A stretch of DNA of 7,358 nt from Clostridium sp. CAG:221 (GCA_000435835.1 FR883428.1:45867-53224), one strand, 5' to 3'; positions 1-7,078 are shown, numbered from the stretch's first letter. The notes: generated by a model from the letters alone, not told the origin. A program made the numbers and translations.

Positions 1-1
1 T

Positions 2-1171
2 GCCATAACAGCTGCTGAAAACCATAAAGTACTTTTGATTGATAGTAATGAAAAAATAGCTAAGAAGCTATTTATTACAGGAAAAGGAAGATGCAATATA
101 ACAAACGCTAAGGATATTGGTGACTTTTTTGATTATATACCAGGTAATCCACATTTCCTTTATAGTGCTTTATATTCATTTACTAATAATGATGTTATAG
201 AGATGATAGAAAATGAAGGAACAAAATTAAAGGTAGAGCGTGGTGGAAGAGTTTTTCCAGAGTCTGATAAGTCATCAGATATAATAAAAGCTTTATCTAA
301 AAAACTAAGCAAGGCTAAGGTAGATATTAGATTAAATTCTAAAGTTACAGATGTGTTCTTAGAAAATGATATTATTAAATCGGTTGAAATAAATGGTAGT
401 GAAAGAATCAGTGCTGATTATTTCATTATTGCTACTGGTGGAGCATCTTATCCTTTAACTGGATCAAGAGGTGAAGGGCAAGTTTTAGCTGAAAAAATGG
501 GTCATAAAATAATTGATTTAAAACCTTCATTGGTACCAGTTGAGTTAAATGGAGATTGGTTTAAAGAATTAATTGGATTAACATTAAAGAATATCAAGTT
601 AGATATACTAGATAGTAAGAATAAGGTTAAGTATTCAAATCAAGGAGAAATGAAATTTACTTCATATGGGATATCTGGTCCTATAGTATTATCTGGTTCA
701 CGATTTATAGATTATAAAGATACATATTCAATTTCTATTGATTTAAAGCCGTCTTTAGATGAAAAAGAACTAGACTTAAGAATACAAAAAGATTTTAAAA
801 AGTATATTAATAAAGATTTTAGAAATTCATTAGATGATTTATTACCACAAAAAATGATTCCACTGATAATAAAACTTTCAATGATAGATCCTTATAAAAA
901 AGTAAATGAAATAACTAAAGTTGAAAGAAGGAATCTTGTAAATGCTATAAAAAATATAAAAGGTAAAGTAAAAGGATTAAGACCTTTAGCAGAAGCTATA
1001 GTTACTTCAGGTGGAGTGTCTACTTTAGAAATTGACCCTTCAACAATGAAATCAAAAATTATTAATAACCTATCATTTGCCGGTGAAGTTATAGATATTG
1101 ATGCCTTTACTGGAGGTTATAATGTACAAATTGCATTATCTACTGGATATTTGGCAGGAAAATATTTATAA
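2..1171 (+). CDS. HI0933/YhiN (BaiN-like) family FAD-dependent oxidoreductase, 5' end cut by the window
   Basis: The reading frame is open from the first bases of the window, so the gene starts upstream; 389 residues are visible and family members are about 400-410, so only some 15-20 residues, including the dinucleotide-binding GxGxxG loop, are missing. The visible start (AITAAENHKVLLIDSNEK) is the end of the first Rossmann strand-helix-strand with the acidic residue that usually holds the FAD ribose. Family marks follow: GKGRCNITN (visible residues 27-35), GRVFP (82-86), ATGG (144-147), RPLAEAIVTSGGVS (327-340) and the C-terminal FAGEVIDIDAFTGGYN (359-374), the second FAD contact. The family is widespread and mostly uncharacterised; the name BaiN comes from a bile-acid enzyme, and nothing here shows that substrate. 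It is probably a cytosolic flavoprotein reductase. No terminator is seen after it, so some transcription may run on into cmk. Confidence 0.9.
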   Translation, partial: AITAAENHKVLLIDSNEKIAKKLFITGKGRCNITNAKDIGDFFDYIPGNPHFLYSALYSFTNNDVIEMIENEGTKLKVERGGRVFPESDKSSDIIKALSKKLSKAKVDIRLNSKVTDVFLENDIIKSVEINGSERISADYFIIATGGASYPLTGSRGEGQVLAEKMGHKIIDLKPSLVPVELNGDWFKELIGLTLKNIKLDILDSKNKVKYSNQGEMKFTSYGISGPIVLSGSRFIDYKDTYSISIDLKPSLDEKELDLRIQKDFKKYINKDFRNSLDDLLPQKMIPLIIKLSMIDPYKKVNEITKVERRNLVNAIKNIKGKVKGLRPLAEAIVTSGGVSTLEIDPSTMKSKIINNLSFAGEVIDIDAFTGGYNVQIALSTGYLAGKYL

Positions 1172-1174
1172 TAC

Positions 1175-1203
1175 TTGTGAACTTTAAATAATGATTATAT
1201 AAT
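1175..1203 (+). promoter_or_regulatory. Probable sigma-A promoter of cmk and ispH-rpsA
   Basis: TTGTGA (1175-1180, 4 of 6 to the -35 consensus) is followed after exactly 17 bp by a perfect TATAAT (1198-1203). Transcription would begin near 1210, leaving a leader of about 40 nt before the cmk start. It lies four bases after the stop of the preceding flavoprotein gene, the expected place for an operon promoter. In such AT-rich DNA chance -10 boxes are common; the correct spacing and position are what support this one. Confidence 0.55.
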
Positions 1204-1247
1204 TTTAAAGGATAAAAATAATACATAATTTTGAAAGGCGGAATAAT

Positions 1248-1904
1248 ATGAGAATATCAGTTGCAATAGATGGACCAGCTGGTGCAGGGAAGAGTACCAT
1301 AGCAAAGCTAGTAGGAAAAAAATTTGACCTTATGTATATAAATACTGGAGCAATGTATAGAGCAGTTGCTTTAATGGCAGAGCGTAATGATGTTAAGCCA
1401 GAAGAGGTAGAAAAATTAGTCAAGCTAGTTGATACTATGGAAATGCATTTTGAAAATGATGATTTAATTCTAAATGGAGTTAACGTACAAGAAGAAATTA
1501 CAATGCCAGAAATAAGTGCAATAGTTTCAAATTATGCTACTATACCTGAAGTTAGAGCTAAGTTAGTTGAATTACAGAGAAATATGTCAGAAAAATATGA
1601 TGTAATTATGGATGGAAGAGATATTGGTACTGTAGTTTTAAAAGATTCAAAATTCAAATTTTTCTTAACTGCCAGTGCGGAAGAACGTGCTAATAGAAGA
1701 TATAAAGAGTTAACTGAAAGAGGCCTTGAAGTTAATTATGATGAAATATTAAGTGAAATAATAAGAAGAGATACTATTGATAGCACAAGAGAAGTTGATC
1801 CATTAAGAAAAGCTGATGATGCAATAGAAATAGATAGTTCAAATTATAATATAAATGAAGTTACTGAAATAATTTGTAATTATATTGAAAATATATTAAA
1901 ATAA
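1248..1904 (+). CDS. cmk: Cytidylate (CMP/dCMP) kinase
   Basis: Cytosolic enzyme that phosphorylates CMP and dCMP with ATP to CDP and dCDP, feeding RNA, DNA and phospholipid (CDP-alcohol) synthesis. The 218-residue product matches the family's usual 215-230. Visible motifs: P-loop GPAGAGKST (residues 9-17); TGAMYR (33-38), part of the CMP site; DGRDIGTVV (122-130), whose Arg and Asp contact the nucleotide; and the lid/arginine region RRDTIDSTREVDPLRKADDA (173-192). The start is set by AAAGGCGG (1234-1241) six bases before the ATG, directly followed by the expected MRISVAIDGP. It lies 31 bp before ispH-rpsA with no terminator between, so the two are probably co-transcribed. The cmk-rpsA neighbourhood is also known from other bacteria, such as E. 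coli. Confidence 0.97.
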   Translation: MRISVAIDGPAGAGKSTIAKLVGKKFDLMYINTGAMYRAVALMAERNDVKPEEVEKLVKLVDTMEMHFENDDLILNGVNVQEEITMPEISAIVSNYATIPEVRAKLVELQRNMSEKYDVIMDGRDIGTVVLKDSKFKFFLTASAEERANRRYKELTERGLEVNYDEILSEIIRRDTIDSTREVDPLRKADDAIEIDSSNYNINEVTEIICNYIENILK

Positions 1905-1935
1905 AATTATATTGATTTAACTTAGGAGAAATAAT

Positions 1936-3843
1936 ATGAAAAAAATCACGCTTGCTGAAAATGCTGGATTTTGCTTTGGAGTTCAAAGAGCAGTAGAAGA
2001 AGCAATTAAAATTCAAAAACAGTATAGTAAAAAGATATATACATTAGGTCCTTTGATTCATAATAATGATGTTGTTAAATTTTTAGAAGAAAATAATATA
2101 TATTCAGTAGAATTTGAGAACATTGATATGCTAAAAGAAGGCGATGTAATAGTAATACGTTCCCATGGAGTAGGAATTGAAGTTATTGAATCACTAAAAG
2201 CAAGAAATCTTATAGTTGTTAATGCAACTTGCCCTTACGTTACGAATATACAGAAGAAGGTTAATAAGTATTCTTCTTTAGGATATAAAATTGTAATTTT
2301 AGGTGATAAAAAACATCCAGAAGTTGTAGGTATAAACGGCTGGTGTAACAATGATGCAATAGTAACAAATAACGGTGAATTTGATGAAGAACTTCCTAAA
2401 AAAGTATGTGCAGTATCACAGACCACTGAAAAAGAGGCTAATTGGCAAAATACTATTAACAATTTAACTCCACATGTTAAGGAACTTTTATCATTTAATA
2501 CAATATGTTCAGCTACAGAAGTAAGACAAAAGAGTATTGATGAACTTTCTAAAGTAAGTGATGCAGTTATAGTTGTAGGTGGAAAAAACAGCTCAAATAC
2601 TACAAAGCTTTATGAAATAGCTAAAAACAACTGTATCAATACTATACACATTGAAAATGTAAATGAATTACCAAAAGAATTTATTGAAAACGAATCATTC
2701 GAAAAAATTGGGATAACAGCTGGAGCATCAACTCCAGATTGGATTATAAAGGAAGTTATTGATAAGTTGGAGGGGAATAAAAAAATGGAAAATCAATTAG
2801 AGTTAATGAACGAAATGGATAGAAGATTTCGTATTGGAGATGAAGTAGAAGGAGAAATTTTATCTATAACTAACGATGTTGTAGTAATATCTTTAGTAGG
2901 ATACAAATCAGATGGTGTTATTCCATTTAAAGAACTTACATCAGCAGAAAAGCTTGAAGAAGTTTTAAATAATATTAAAGTTGGTGATACAATAAAGGCT
3001 AAAGTTATCAAATTAAAAAATGAAGATAACTATGTTGTATTATCAAGACTTGAATTTGAAAAAGAAGAAGCTTTAGGATACTTAGAAAAAGTATATGAAA
3101 ACAATGAAGAGTTAACAATCAAAGTAACTGCAGCAAAAGAAAAAGGATTAGTTGCATACTACAATGGTGTAAGAATATTTATACCATCTTCACAAATTGA
3201 TATCAAATATGTTGAAGATAAAGAAAGTTTAGTAGGAACAGAAATGACTGTTAAGCTTATAGATTTTTCAAAAGAAAATCTTTCAAAAATTGTTGCTTCA
3301 AGAAAGACTCTTTTAGAAGAAGCTAAAGCTAAAAAAGAGAATATTACTTGGGACTCTCTTCAAGTTGGTGACATTGTAAAAGCTGAAATAAAGAGATTTA
3401 CAAACTTTGGTGCTTTTGCAGAAGTTTATGGTGTTGATGGATTAATACATTTATCACAAATTTCATGGAGCCACATAAAATCTTGTGAAGAAGTATTAAA
3501 AATCGGTCAAATTGTAGATGTTAAGATAATAAACTTAGATAAAGATGCAAAGAAATTATCATTAAGTATTAAAGAATTAACTCCTGAACCATGGAGCGTT
3601 GTTGATGAAAAGTACAGCGAAGGTTCAGCAGTTTTAGGAAAAGTAGTTAGAATCAATGATTTTGGTGCTTTTGTTGAATTAGAACCAGGAATAGATGGGT
3701 TAGTTCATATTTCAAAAATTAGCCATGATCACATAAAACATCCAAGTGAAGTTTTATCTATTGGTGAAGAAGTTAAATGTATAATATTAAGCATTGATAA
3801 AGAAAATAAAAAAATAGCACTTAGCATAAAAGATGCTGAATAA
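1936..3843 (+). CDS. ispH: Fused 4-hydroxy-3-methylbut-2-enyl diphosphate reductase (IspH) and ribosomal protein S1
   Basis: A 635-residue fusion. Residues 1 to about 280 are IspH (LytB), the [4Fe-4S] enzyme that makes IPP and DMAPP in the last MEP-pathway step. The three cluster cysteines are visible (C13 in GFCFGVQRA, C99 in NATCPY, C191 in TICSATEVRQ), as are substrate histidines H42, H77 and H127, the catalytic Glu of HPE (E129), T163/T164, the SSN triad (219-221) and S265 in GASTP. Residues about 298-632 are ribosomal protein S1 (rpsA) with four S1 repeats (about 300-371, 386-456, 475-546, 561-632); the last two are the most canonical, with FTNFGAF/INDFGAF, DGLIHLSQIS/DGLVHISKIS and a closing LSLSIK/IALSIK. 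Six repeats are usual in proteobacteria, about four in Firmicutes. The linker is short and no stop interrupts it. The start has TTAGGAGA (1922-1929) at good spacing. This fusion is known in Clostridium, where it is annotated as one bifunctional protein. Confidence 0.95.
   Translation: MKKITLAENAGFCFGVQRAVEEAIKIQKQYSKKIYTLGPLIHNNDVVKFLEENNIYSVEFENIDMLKEGDVIVIRSHGVGIEVIESLKARNLIVVNATCPYVTNIQKKVNKYSSLGYKIVILGDKKHPEVVGINGWCNNDAIVTNNGEFDEELPKKVCAVSQTTEKEANWQNTINNLTPHVKELLSFNTICSATEVRQKSIDELSKVSDAVIVVGGKNSSNTTKLYEIAKNNCINTIHIENVNELPKEFIENESFEKIGITAGASTPDWIIKEVIDKLEGNKKMENQLELMNEMDRRFRIGDEVEGEILSITNDVVVISLVGYKSDGVIPFKELTSAEKLEEVLNNIKVGDTIKAKVIKLKNEDNYVVLSRLEFEKEEALGYLEKVYENNEELTIKVTAAKEKGLVAYYNGVRIFIPSSQIDIKYVEDKESLVGTEMTVKLIDFSKENLSKIVASRKTLLEEAKAKKENITWDSLQVGDIVKAEIKRFTNFGAFAEVYGVDGLIHLSQISWSHIKSCEEVLKIGQIVDVKIINLDKDAKKLSLSIKELTPEPWSVVDEKYSEGSAVLGKVVRINDFGAFVELEPGIDGLVHISKISHDHIKHPSEVLSIGEEVKCIILSIDKENKKIALSIKDAE
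2769..2787 (+). promoter_or_regulatory. Internal ribosome binding site and ATG at the IspH-S1 junction
   Basis: Inside the fused gene, GGAGGGG (2769-2775) stands nine bases before an in-frame ATG (2785-2787, Met284 of the fusion). This ATG lies just where IspH homology ends and 14 residues before the first S1 repeat; MENQLELMNEMDRR would be a normal start for S1. Initiation here would give a 352-residue, free-standing S1. The site is at least as strong as the one in front of the whole fusion. That it is used is inference: the sequence shows only a well-formed site at a meaningful place. Confidence 0.55.
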
Positions 3844-3877
3844 AATTTAGCCTTTATAAAATTATAAGGTATTATTA

Positions 3878-3914
3878 AAAAAGATTACACATATTATTCC
3901 AGTGTAATCTTTTT
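3878..3914 (+). terminator. Intrinsic terminator of the cmk-ispH-rpsA unit
   Basis: AAAAAGATTACAC (3878-3890) pairs perfectly over 13 bp with GTGTAATCTTTTT (3902-3914), with an 11-nt loop. The T-run forms the 3' side of the stem base and continues as GTCTTT. It begins 35 bp after the rpsA stop. The arm is only moderately GC-rich, so read-through into the acetyltransferase gene is possible. Confidence 0.8.
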
Positions 3915-3935
3915 GTCTTTAAAAAGTTTGGTGTT

Positions 3936-3951
3936 AGAAGGGATAGGCATG
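3936..3951 (+). promoter_or_regulatory. Ribosome binding site that fixes the acetyltransferase start
   Basis: AGAAGGGA (3936-3943) is followed after five bases by ATG (3949-3951). The frame is open back to a TTG at 3913, but that codon lies in the last bases of the terminator stem and has no Shine-Dalgarno sequence, so the ATG is preferred. Confidence 0.75.
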
Positions 3952-4878
3952 TTATCGTTAGAAAAGTTATCAAATAGCAATTTGGATAGATTTAAAAAGT
4001 TAAGTGCAGAAAAATTGAATTTTAAAACTTATGACAAAGATTTTTTTAAGTATTACGAAAGTGAAAGCTTTTTTTCAAAGATATTACTAAAAAAATTTGT
4101 GAAATTATTTGTCCATGATGAAAAAGTTATTGGTTATATTTGGTACAATGTACCTTTTGAAAATCCCATTAAGGTGTGGTCTTTATATGTAAAACCATCA
4201 TATTTAGAGCTTGTAGACAAGGATATACTACAAGAATTTGATAACGATATGCTTATTTATGAGGAATCAAACAACGAAGCAATAAATAGTGTATTATGTA
4301 AGTTAGGTTTTTGTAAATATAAAGAAACATTTTTAATGAAACTTGTATTATTTAATAAAGAGAAAAATAATTATGAAAGTTTGCTTAAAAAGATAACTGA
4401 AGATAAAGATGTCATTGAATATAATTGTGGTAAAAATTTAATGATTCCCAATATTTACTTTAAAAAATTTAAAATAGGTAAAGATGAAAAATTAAGATGT
4501 GACATACAAAATGATATTTTTCATGATAAAATGCGAGCAGAAATTGATGTTACAGATATTGAAAATGATATTAAACAAGAATACTATATAGAAGATCTCT
4601 CTATTTTTTTGATGATGAATAATAGTGCCATTGGTTATGGTCAAGTTATTTATAGTAGAGGTCGATATACTGTTGTTAATTTCGGTATCGTTTCTGCTTT
4701 TAGAGGTAAGGGGTTTGGTGAATTATTATTGAAACAAATTATTAATGAATGTATAGATAGAAATATATTAGATTTATACATTAGAGTTGATGAAAATAAT
4801 ACTAAGGCCATAAACTTATATAATAAATGTGGATTTAAATATGAGTACTCCATAAATAACTGGAAAAGAGAAAAGTAA
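3949..4878 (+). CDS. GNAT family N-acetyltransferase with two GNAT-like halves
   Basis: From the ATG at 3949 the product is 309 residues, about twice a single GNAT domain. The C-terminal half (about 210-309) is a clear acetyl-CoA-dependent acetyltransferase: strand VVNFGIVSAF, the pyrophosphate-binding loop RGKGFG (252-257), then NTKAINLYNKCGFKYEY (284-300), the usual closing helix and strand. The N-terminal half looks like a decayed second copy: VIGYIWYNV and VWSLYVKPSY resemble the central strands, and NNEAINSVLCKLGF (108-121) mirrors the closing N..AI..L..K.GF signature, but the RxxGxG loop is missing, so this half probably does not bind acetyl-CoA. Tandem GNAT layouts with one inactive half are known, for example mycothiol synthase MshD. 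The substrate cannot be read from the sequence. The gene starts about 35 bp after a terminator and has no clear promoter of its own. Confidence 0.85.
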   Translation: MLSLEKLSNSNLDRFKKLSAEKLNFKTYDKDFFKYYESESFFSKILLKKFVKLFVHDEKVIGYIWYNVPFENPIKVWSLYVKPSYLELVDKDILQEFDNDMLIYEESNNEAINSVLCKLGFCKYKETFLMKLVLFNKEKNNYESLLKKITEDKDVIEYNCGKNLMIPNIYFKKFKIGKDEKLRCDIQNDIFHDKMRAEIDVTDIENDIKQEYYIEDLSIFLMMNNSAIGYGQVIYSRGRYTVVNFGIVSAFRGKGFGELLLKQIINECIDRNILDLYIRVDENNTKAINLYNKCGFKYEYSINNWKREK

Positions 4879-4911
4879 TAAAAAAATTAATATAAATATA
4901 AGCATACATTC

Positions 4912-4948
4912 TTTTAATTGTCATAATTTTTTATTATAATATTAAATG
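4912..4948 (+). promoter_or_regulatory. Promoter region of miaB, exact boxes uncertain
   Basis: Two overlapping readings are possible. TTGTCA (4918-4923, 5 of 6 to consensus) has TATTAA (4940-4945) 16 bp downstream. Alternatively the perfect TATAAT (4935-4940) has a weak TTTTAA (4912-4917) 17 bp upstream. Either would put the transcript start within about 40 bp of the miaB start. No terminator is seen between the acetyltransferase gene and this region, so miaB could also receive read-through. Confidence 0.4.
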
Positions 4949-4987
4949 ATTATGTTAATAATAGTAGGTTACAAAGGAGTATAAACA

Positions 4988-6319
4988 ATGAACGATAAAT
5001 TATTAAAATACTATATCGAAACTTGGGGTTGTCAAATGAATGAAGAAGATTCTGAAAAACTTTCTGGTATGCTTAAAAGAATTGGATATACAAGAACTGA
5101 AAATAAAGAAGAAGCAGGTATAATATTATTTAACACTTGCTGCGTAAGAGAAAATGCTGAAAATAAAGTTTTTGGTAACTTAGGAGCTCTTAAAAAGTTA
5201 AAGAAGAAAAATCCAGACTTAATTATAGGAATATGTGGATGTATGATGCAGCAAGAAGGTATGGCAGATAGAATTTTAAAAGAATTCCCATACGTAAATA
5301 TTATATTTGGTACTCATAATGCATATAAATTCCCAGAATATTTAAATAGAGTTAGAACTGAAGGGGTTCAAATAAAAGAAATATTCAATAAAGAAACAGA
5401 CATTGTTGAAGGGCTTCCAATAGATAGAGAAAGCAGTGTAAAAGCTTTCGTAACAATAATGTATGGCTGTAATAACTTCTGTACTTATTGTATCGTACCA
5501 TATGTAAGAGGAAGAGAACGTTCAAGAAAACCTGAAGATATATTAAAGGAAATAAGAGAGCTTGTTGCACAAGGTTATAAAGAAATAACTTTACTTGGGC
5601 AAAACGTAAACTCATACGGTAAAGGATTAGAAGAAGACGTTGATTTTGCTAAACTTTTAAGAATGATTAATGAAATAGAAGGATTAGAAAGAGTTAGATT
5701 TATGACATCTCATCCTAAAGACCTTACAGTTGATGTAATAATGGCTATTAAAGAATGTGATAAATTATGTGAACAAATCCATTTACCAGTACAAAGTGGA
5801 TCAAATAGCATATTAAAGAAAATGAATAGACATTATACAAGAGAATATTACTTAGATTTAGTAAAGAAGATCAAAGAAGAAATACCAGGAGTAACTTTAA
5901 CAACAGATATTATTGTTGGTTTCCCTGGAGAAACAGAAGAAGATTTCCAAGAGACATTAGAACTTGTTAAAGAAGTAGGATATTCTTCAGCATTTACTTT
6001 CATTTATTCAAGAAGAAATAATACACCAGCTGATATGATGTTAAATCAAGTTAGTGAAGAAGATAAGCACCATAGATTTAATAGATTAGTTGCTGCAGTA
6101 AATGAAAGAGTAATTGCACAAAACAAGGCTGAAGAAGGCAATATACTTGAAGTATTAGTAGAAGGAAACAGCAAAAATGATGCTGAGAAACTTACAGGAA
6201 GAACAAGAACAGGAAGATTAGTTAACTTTACTGGTGAAGGTATAAACGCTGGAGACATTGTGAATGTAAAAATAACAAGAGCTCAAAACTTCTCACTAAT
6301 AGGTGAAGTAATTAAATAA
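4988..6319 (+). CDS. miaB: tRNA-2-methylthio-N6-dimethylallyladenosine synthase (radical-SAM methylthiotransferase)
   Basis: MiaB turns i6A37 of tRNAs that read U-starting codons into ms2i6A37, using two [4Fe-4S] clusters and S-adenosylmethionine. The 443-residue product has the full three-domain layout. The N-terminal methylthiotransferase domain (about 5-125) has cluster cysteines C15 (ETWGCQMNEEDSE), C51 (NTCCVRENAE) and C85 (GICGCMMQQ). The radical-SAM core (about 150-370) has C161, C165 and C168 in YGCNNFCTYCIVPYVRGRERSR, plus LLGQNVNSYG (202-211), HLPVQSGS (265-272) and DIIVGFPGETEEDF (307-320). A TRAM RNA-binding domain (about 380-442) follows. YVRGRERSR and the NVNSYG form fit MiaB better than the related MtaB or RimO. 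The start has AAAGGAG (4973-4979) eight bases before the ATG. Chemically it lies downstream of IspH, whose DMAPP supplies the prenyl group of i6A. Confidence 0.96.
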   Translation: MNDKLLKYYIETWGCQMNEEDSEKLSGMLKRIGYTRTENKEEAGIILFNTCCVRENAENKVFGNLGALKKLKKKNPDLIIGICGCMMQQEGMADRILKEFPYVNIIFGTHNAYKFPEYLNRVRTEGVQIKEIFNKETDIVEGLPIDRESSVKAFVTIMYGCNNFCTYCIVPYVRGRERSRKPEDILKEIRELVAQGYKEITLLGQNVNSYGKGLEEDVDFAKLLRMINEIEGLERVRFMTSHPKDLTVDVIMAIKECDKLCEQIHLPVQSGSNSILKKMNRHYTREYYLDLVKKIKEEIPGVTLTTDIIVGFPGETEEDFQETLELVKEVGYSSAFTFIYSRRNNTPADMMLNQVSEEDKHHRFNRLVAAVNERVIAQNKAEEGNILEVLVEGNSKNDAEKLTGRTRTGRLVNFTGEGINAGDIVNVKITRAQNFSLIGEVIK

Positions 6320-6320
6320 C

Positions 6321-6349
6321 TTAAAGCTGCCGCATATGGCAGCTTTTTT
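6321..6349 (+). terminator. Strong intrinsic terminator after miaB
   Basis: AAAGCTGCC (6323-6331) pairs perfectly with GGCAGCTTT (6338-6346) around a six-base loop, followed by three more Ts to make a run of six. It starts a few bases after the miaB stop and has the strongest stem in the window, so miaB transcription should end here and the genes beyond need their own promoter. Confidence 0.92.
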
Positions 6350-6421
6350 AATTTTATATATATATTTTATAACTTACTTTAATATATTTTTATATAAAAC
6401 TAAATCAAAAGGTGATAATAT

Positions 6422-6727
6422 ATGGATTTACTTAGCATAGGATTAATTTTAGGAGGTGTTTCACTGGTTATAGGCTGTATTGATTTTGCCAGAATACGAT
6501 GTTCACGGCTTTTAAATATCTGGATTAAATTAGGCCTTTCAAAATATAAGATAAAGAGGCACTATAAGATAGAAAATGGTGAAGGAATCATAGTTAAAGT
6601 ACCTATTGGAGGAAGTTTTAAAGAACTTTCAGATTACAAAGATAAGCTACAAAAGGCATATGGTTGTAAATGCGAAATAGTTGATTGTTGTAAAAGTAAG
6701 TTTATTGCCATTGAGTTCACTTATTAA
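6422..6727 (+). CDS. Small membrane-anchored protein of unknown function, with weak likeness to the segment before the FtsK motor
   Basis: The 101-residue frame has a good ribosome binding site (AAAAGGTGAT, 6407-6416, with the AGGTG core seven or so bases before the ATG) and codon use like the neighbouring genes, so it is probably real. Residues about 4-20 (LSIGLILGGVSLVIGCI) form one hydrophobic, probably membrane-spanning segment; a basic stretch follows (FARIRCSR, then KYKIKRHYK at 41-49), suggesting the rest is in the cytoplasm. The C-terminal part (about 50-101) reads as a small alpha/beta domain: ENGEGIIVKVPIGGSF, a helix with KELSDYKDKLQKAYG, then CKCEIVDCC and FIAIEFTY. This order recalls the short domain between membrane part and motor in some FtsK-like coupling proteins of mobile elements, but no Walker motif or motor follows. 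I do not recognise a function. It has five cysteines, three of them close together. It follows the miaB terminator by about 70 bp of AT-rich DNA without a promoter I can define. Confidence 0.7.
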   Translation: MDLLSIGLILGGVSLVIGCIDFARIRCSRLLNIWIKLGLSKYKIKRHYKIENGEGIIVKVPIGGSFKELSDYKDKLQKAYGCKCEIVDCCKSKFIAIEFTY

Positions 6728-6826
6728 GATATTTTATTTTAAATTAAAATAGTAATATTTATTATAAATTTAAAATATTATTTACTAATAGTATATAGTT
6801 ATAAAAATTAAGAGGAGACGTGAATC

Positions 6827-7078
6827 ATGTCAGTGTGGAAGTCTATTTTAACTAGATTAAATAACAGAGGTACCATATTAGCTTTAGCTGCACTTATTGT
6901 AAGTCTATTATGTCAATTTGGCTTAGACATCAATAGTGATAAAATTATGGGTATAATAGATACCATCTGTAGCATTTTAATTTTGCTGGGCGTGCTAAAT
7001 GATCCAACAAATAATGCTAAAGCTTATATTCCAGGTGTTTCTGATAAACTAGCTGATAAAAGTAATAAAGAAAGCTAA
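6827..7078 (+). CDS. Phage-type holin, phiLC3-like small membrane protein
   Basis: The 83-residue protein has the layout of small phage holins: a short N-terminus (MSVWKSILTRLNNRG), a first membrane helix (about 15-33, TILALAALIVSLLCQFGL), a short loop, a second helix (about 40-57, IMGIIDTICSILILLGVL) and a charged C-terminal tail. The segment LGVLNDPTNN (54-63) right after the second helix matches the 'G-V/I-x-N/D-DPTT' hallmark of the phiLC3 holin family (recalled pattern, not a search). Holins make membrane holes that let an endolysin reach the wall. No endolysin or other phage gene is next to it here, so it may be a phage remnant or a domesticated holin-like protein. The start has AGAGGAG (6811-6817) nine bases before the ATG. 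A weak promoter (TTTAAA 6769-6774, 17 bp, TATATA 6792-6797) could serve it, and a terminator follows, which would make it a single-gene unit. Confidence 0.8.
   Translation: MSVWKSILTRLNNRGTILALAALIVSLLCQFGLDINSDKIMGIIDTICSILILLGVLNDPTNNAKAYIPGVSDKLADKSNKES

Noticed and set aside
35..40. TTG as start of the first flavoprotein gene
   Set aside because: The same frame is open to the window edge and the upstream residues (AITAAENHKVL) belong to the family's Rossmann fold, so the true start lies outside.
2755..2800. The IspH-S1 fusion as a frameshift or sequencing error
   Set aside because: The frame runs cleanly through a sensible linker, and the same fusion is established in Clostridium.
3851..3869. 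Small hairpin CCTTTATAA/TTATAAGG before the rpsA terminator
   Set aside because: It has a bulge, a two-base loop and no T-run; the perfect stem just downstream explains termination.
3913..3948. TTG start giving a 321-residue acetyltransferase
   Set aside because: The codon lies in the terminator stem and has no ribosome binding site; the ATG at 3949 has a good one.
4940..4960. TATTAA...TTAATA inverted repeat before miaB as an operator
   Set aside because: Six AT-only base pairs are expected by chance in DNA of this composition.
1205..6258. Several minus-strand frames of 67-76 codons (for example 1205-1423, 2235-2462, 5385-5615)
   Set aside because: All lie opposite well-supported genes, lack ribosome binding sites and have low-complexity compositions typical of antisense shadows.
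6730..6785. AT palindromes between the 101-residue gene and the holin gene as a terminator
   Set aside because: The stems contain only A-T pairs apart from chance and no T-run follows.
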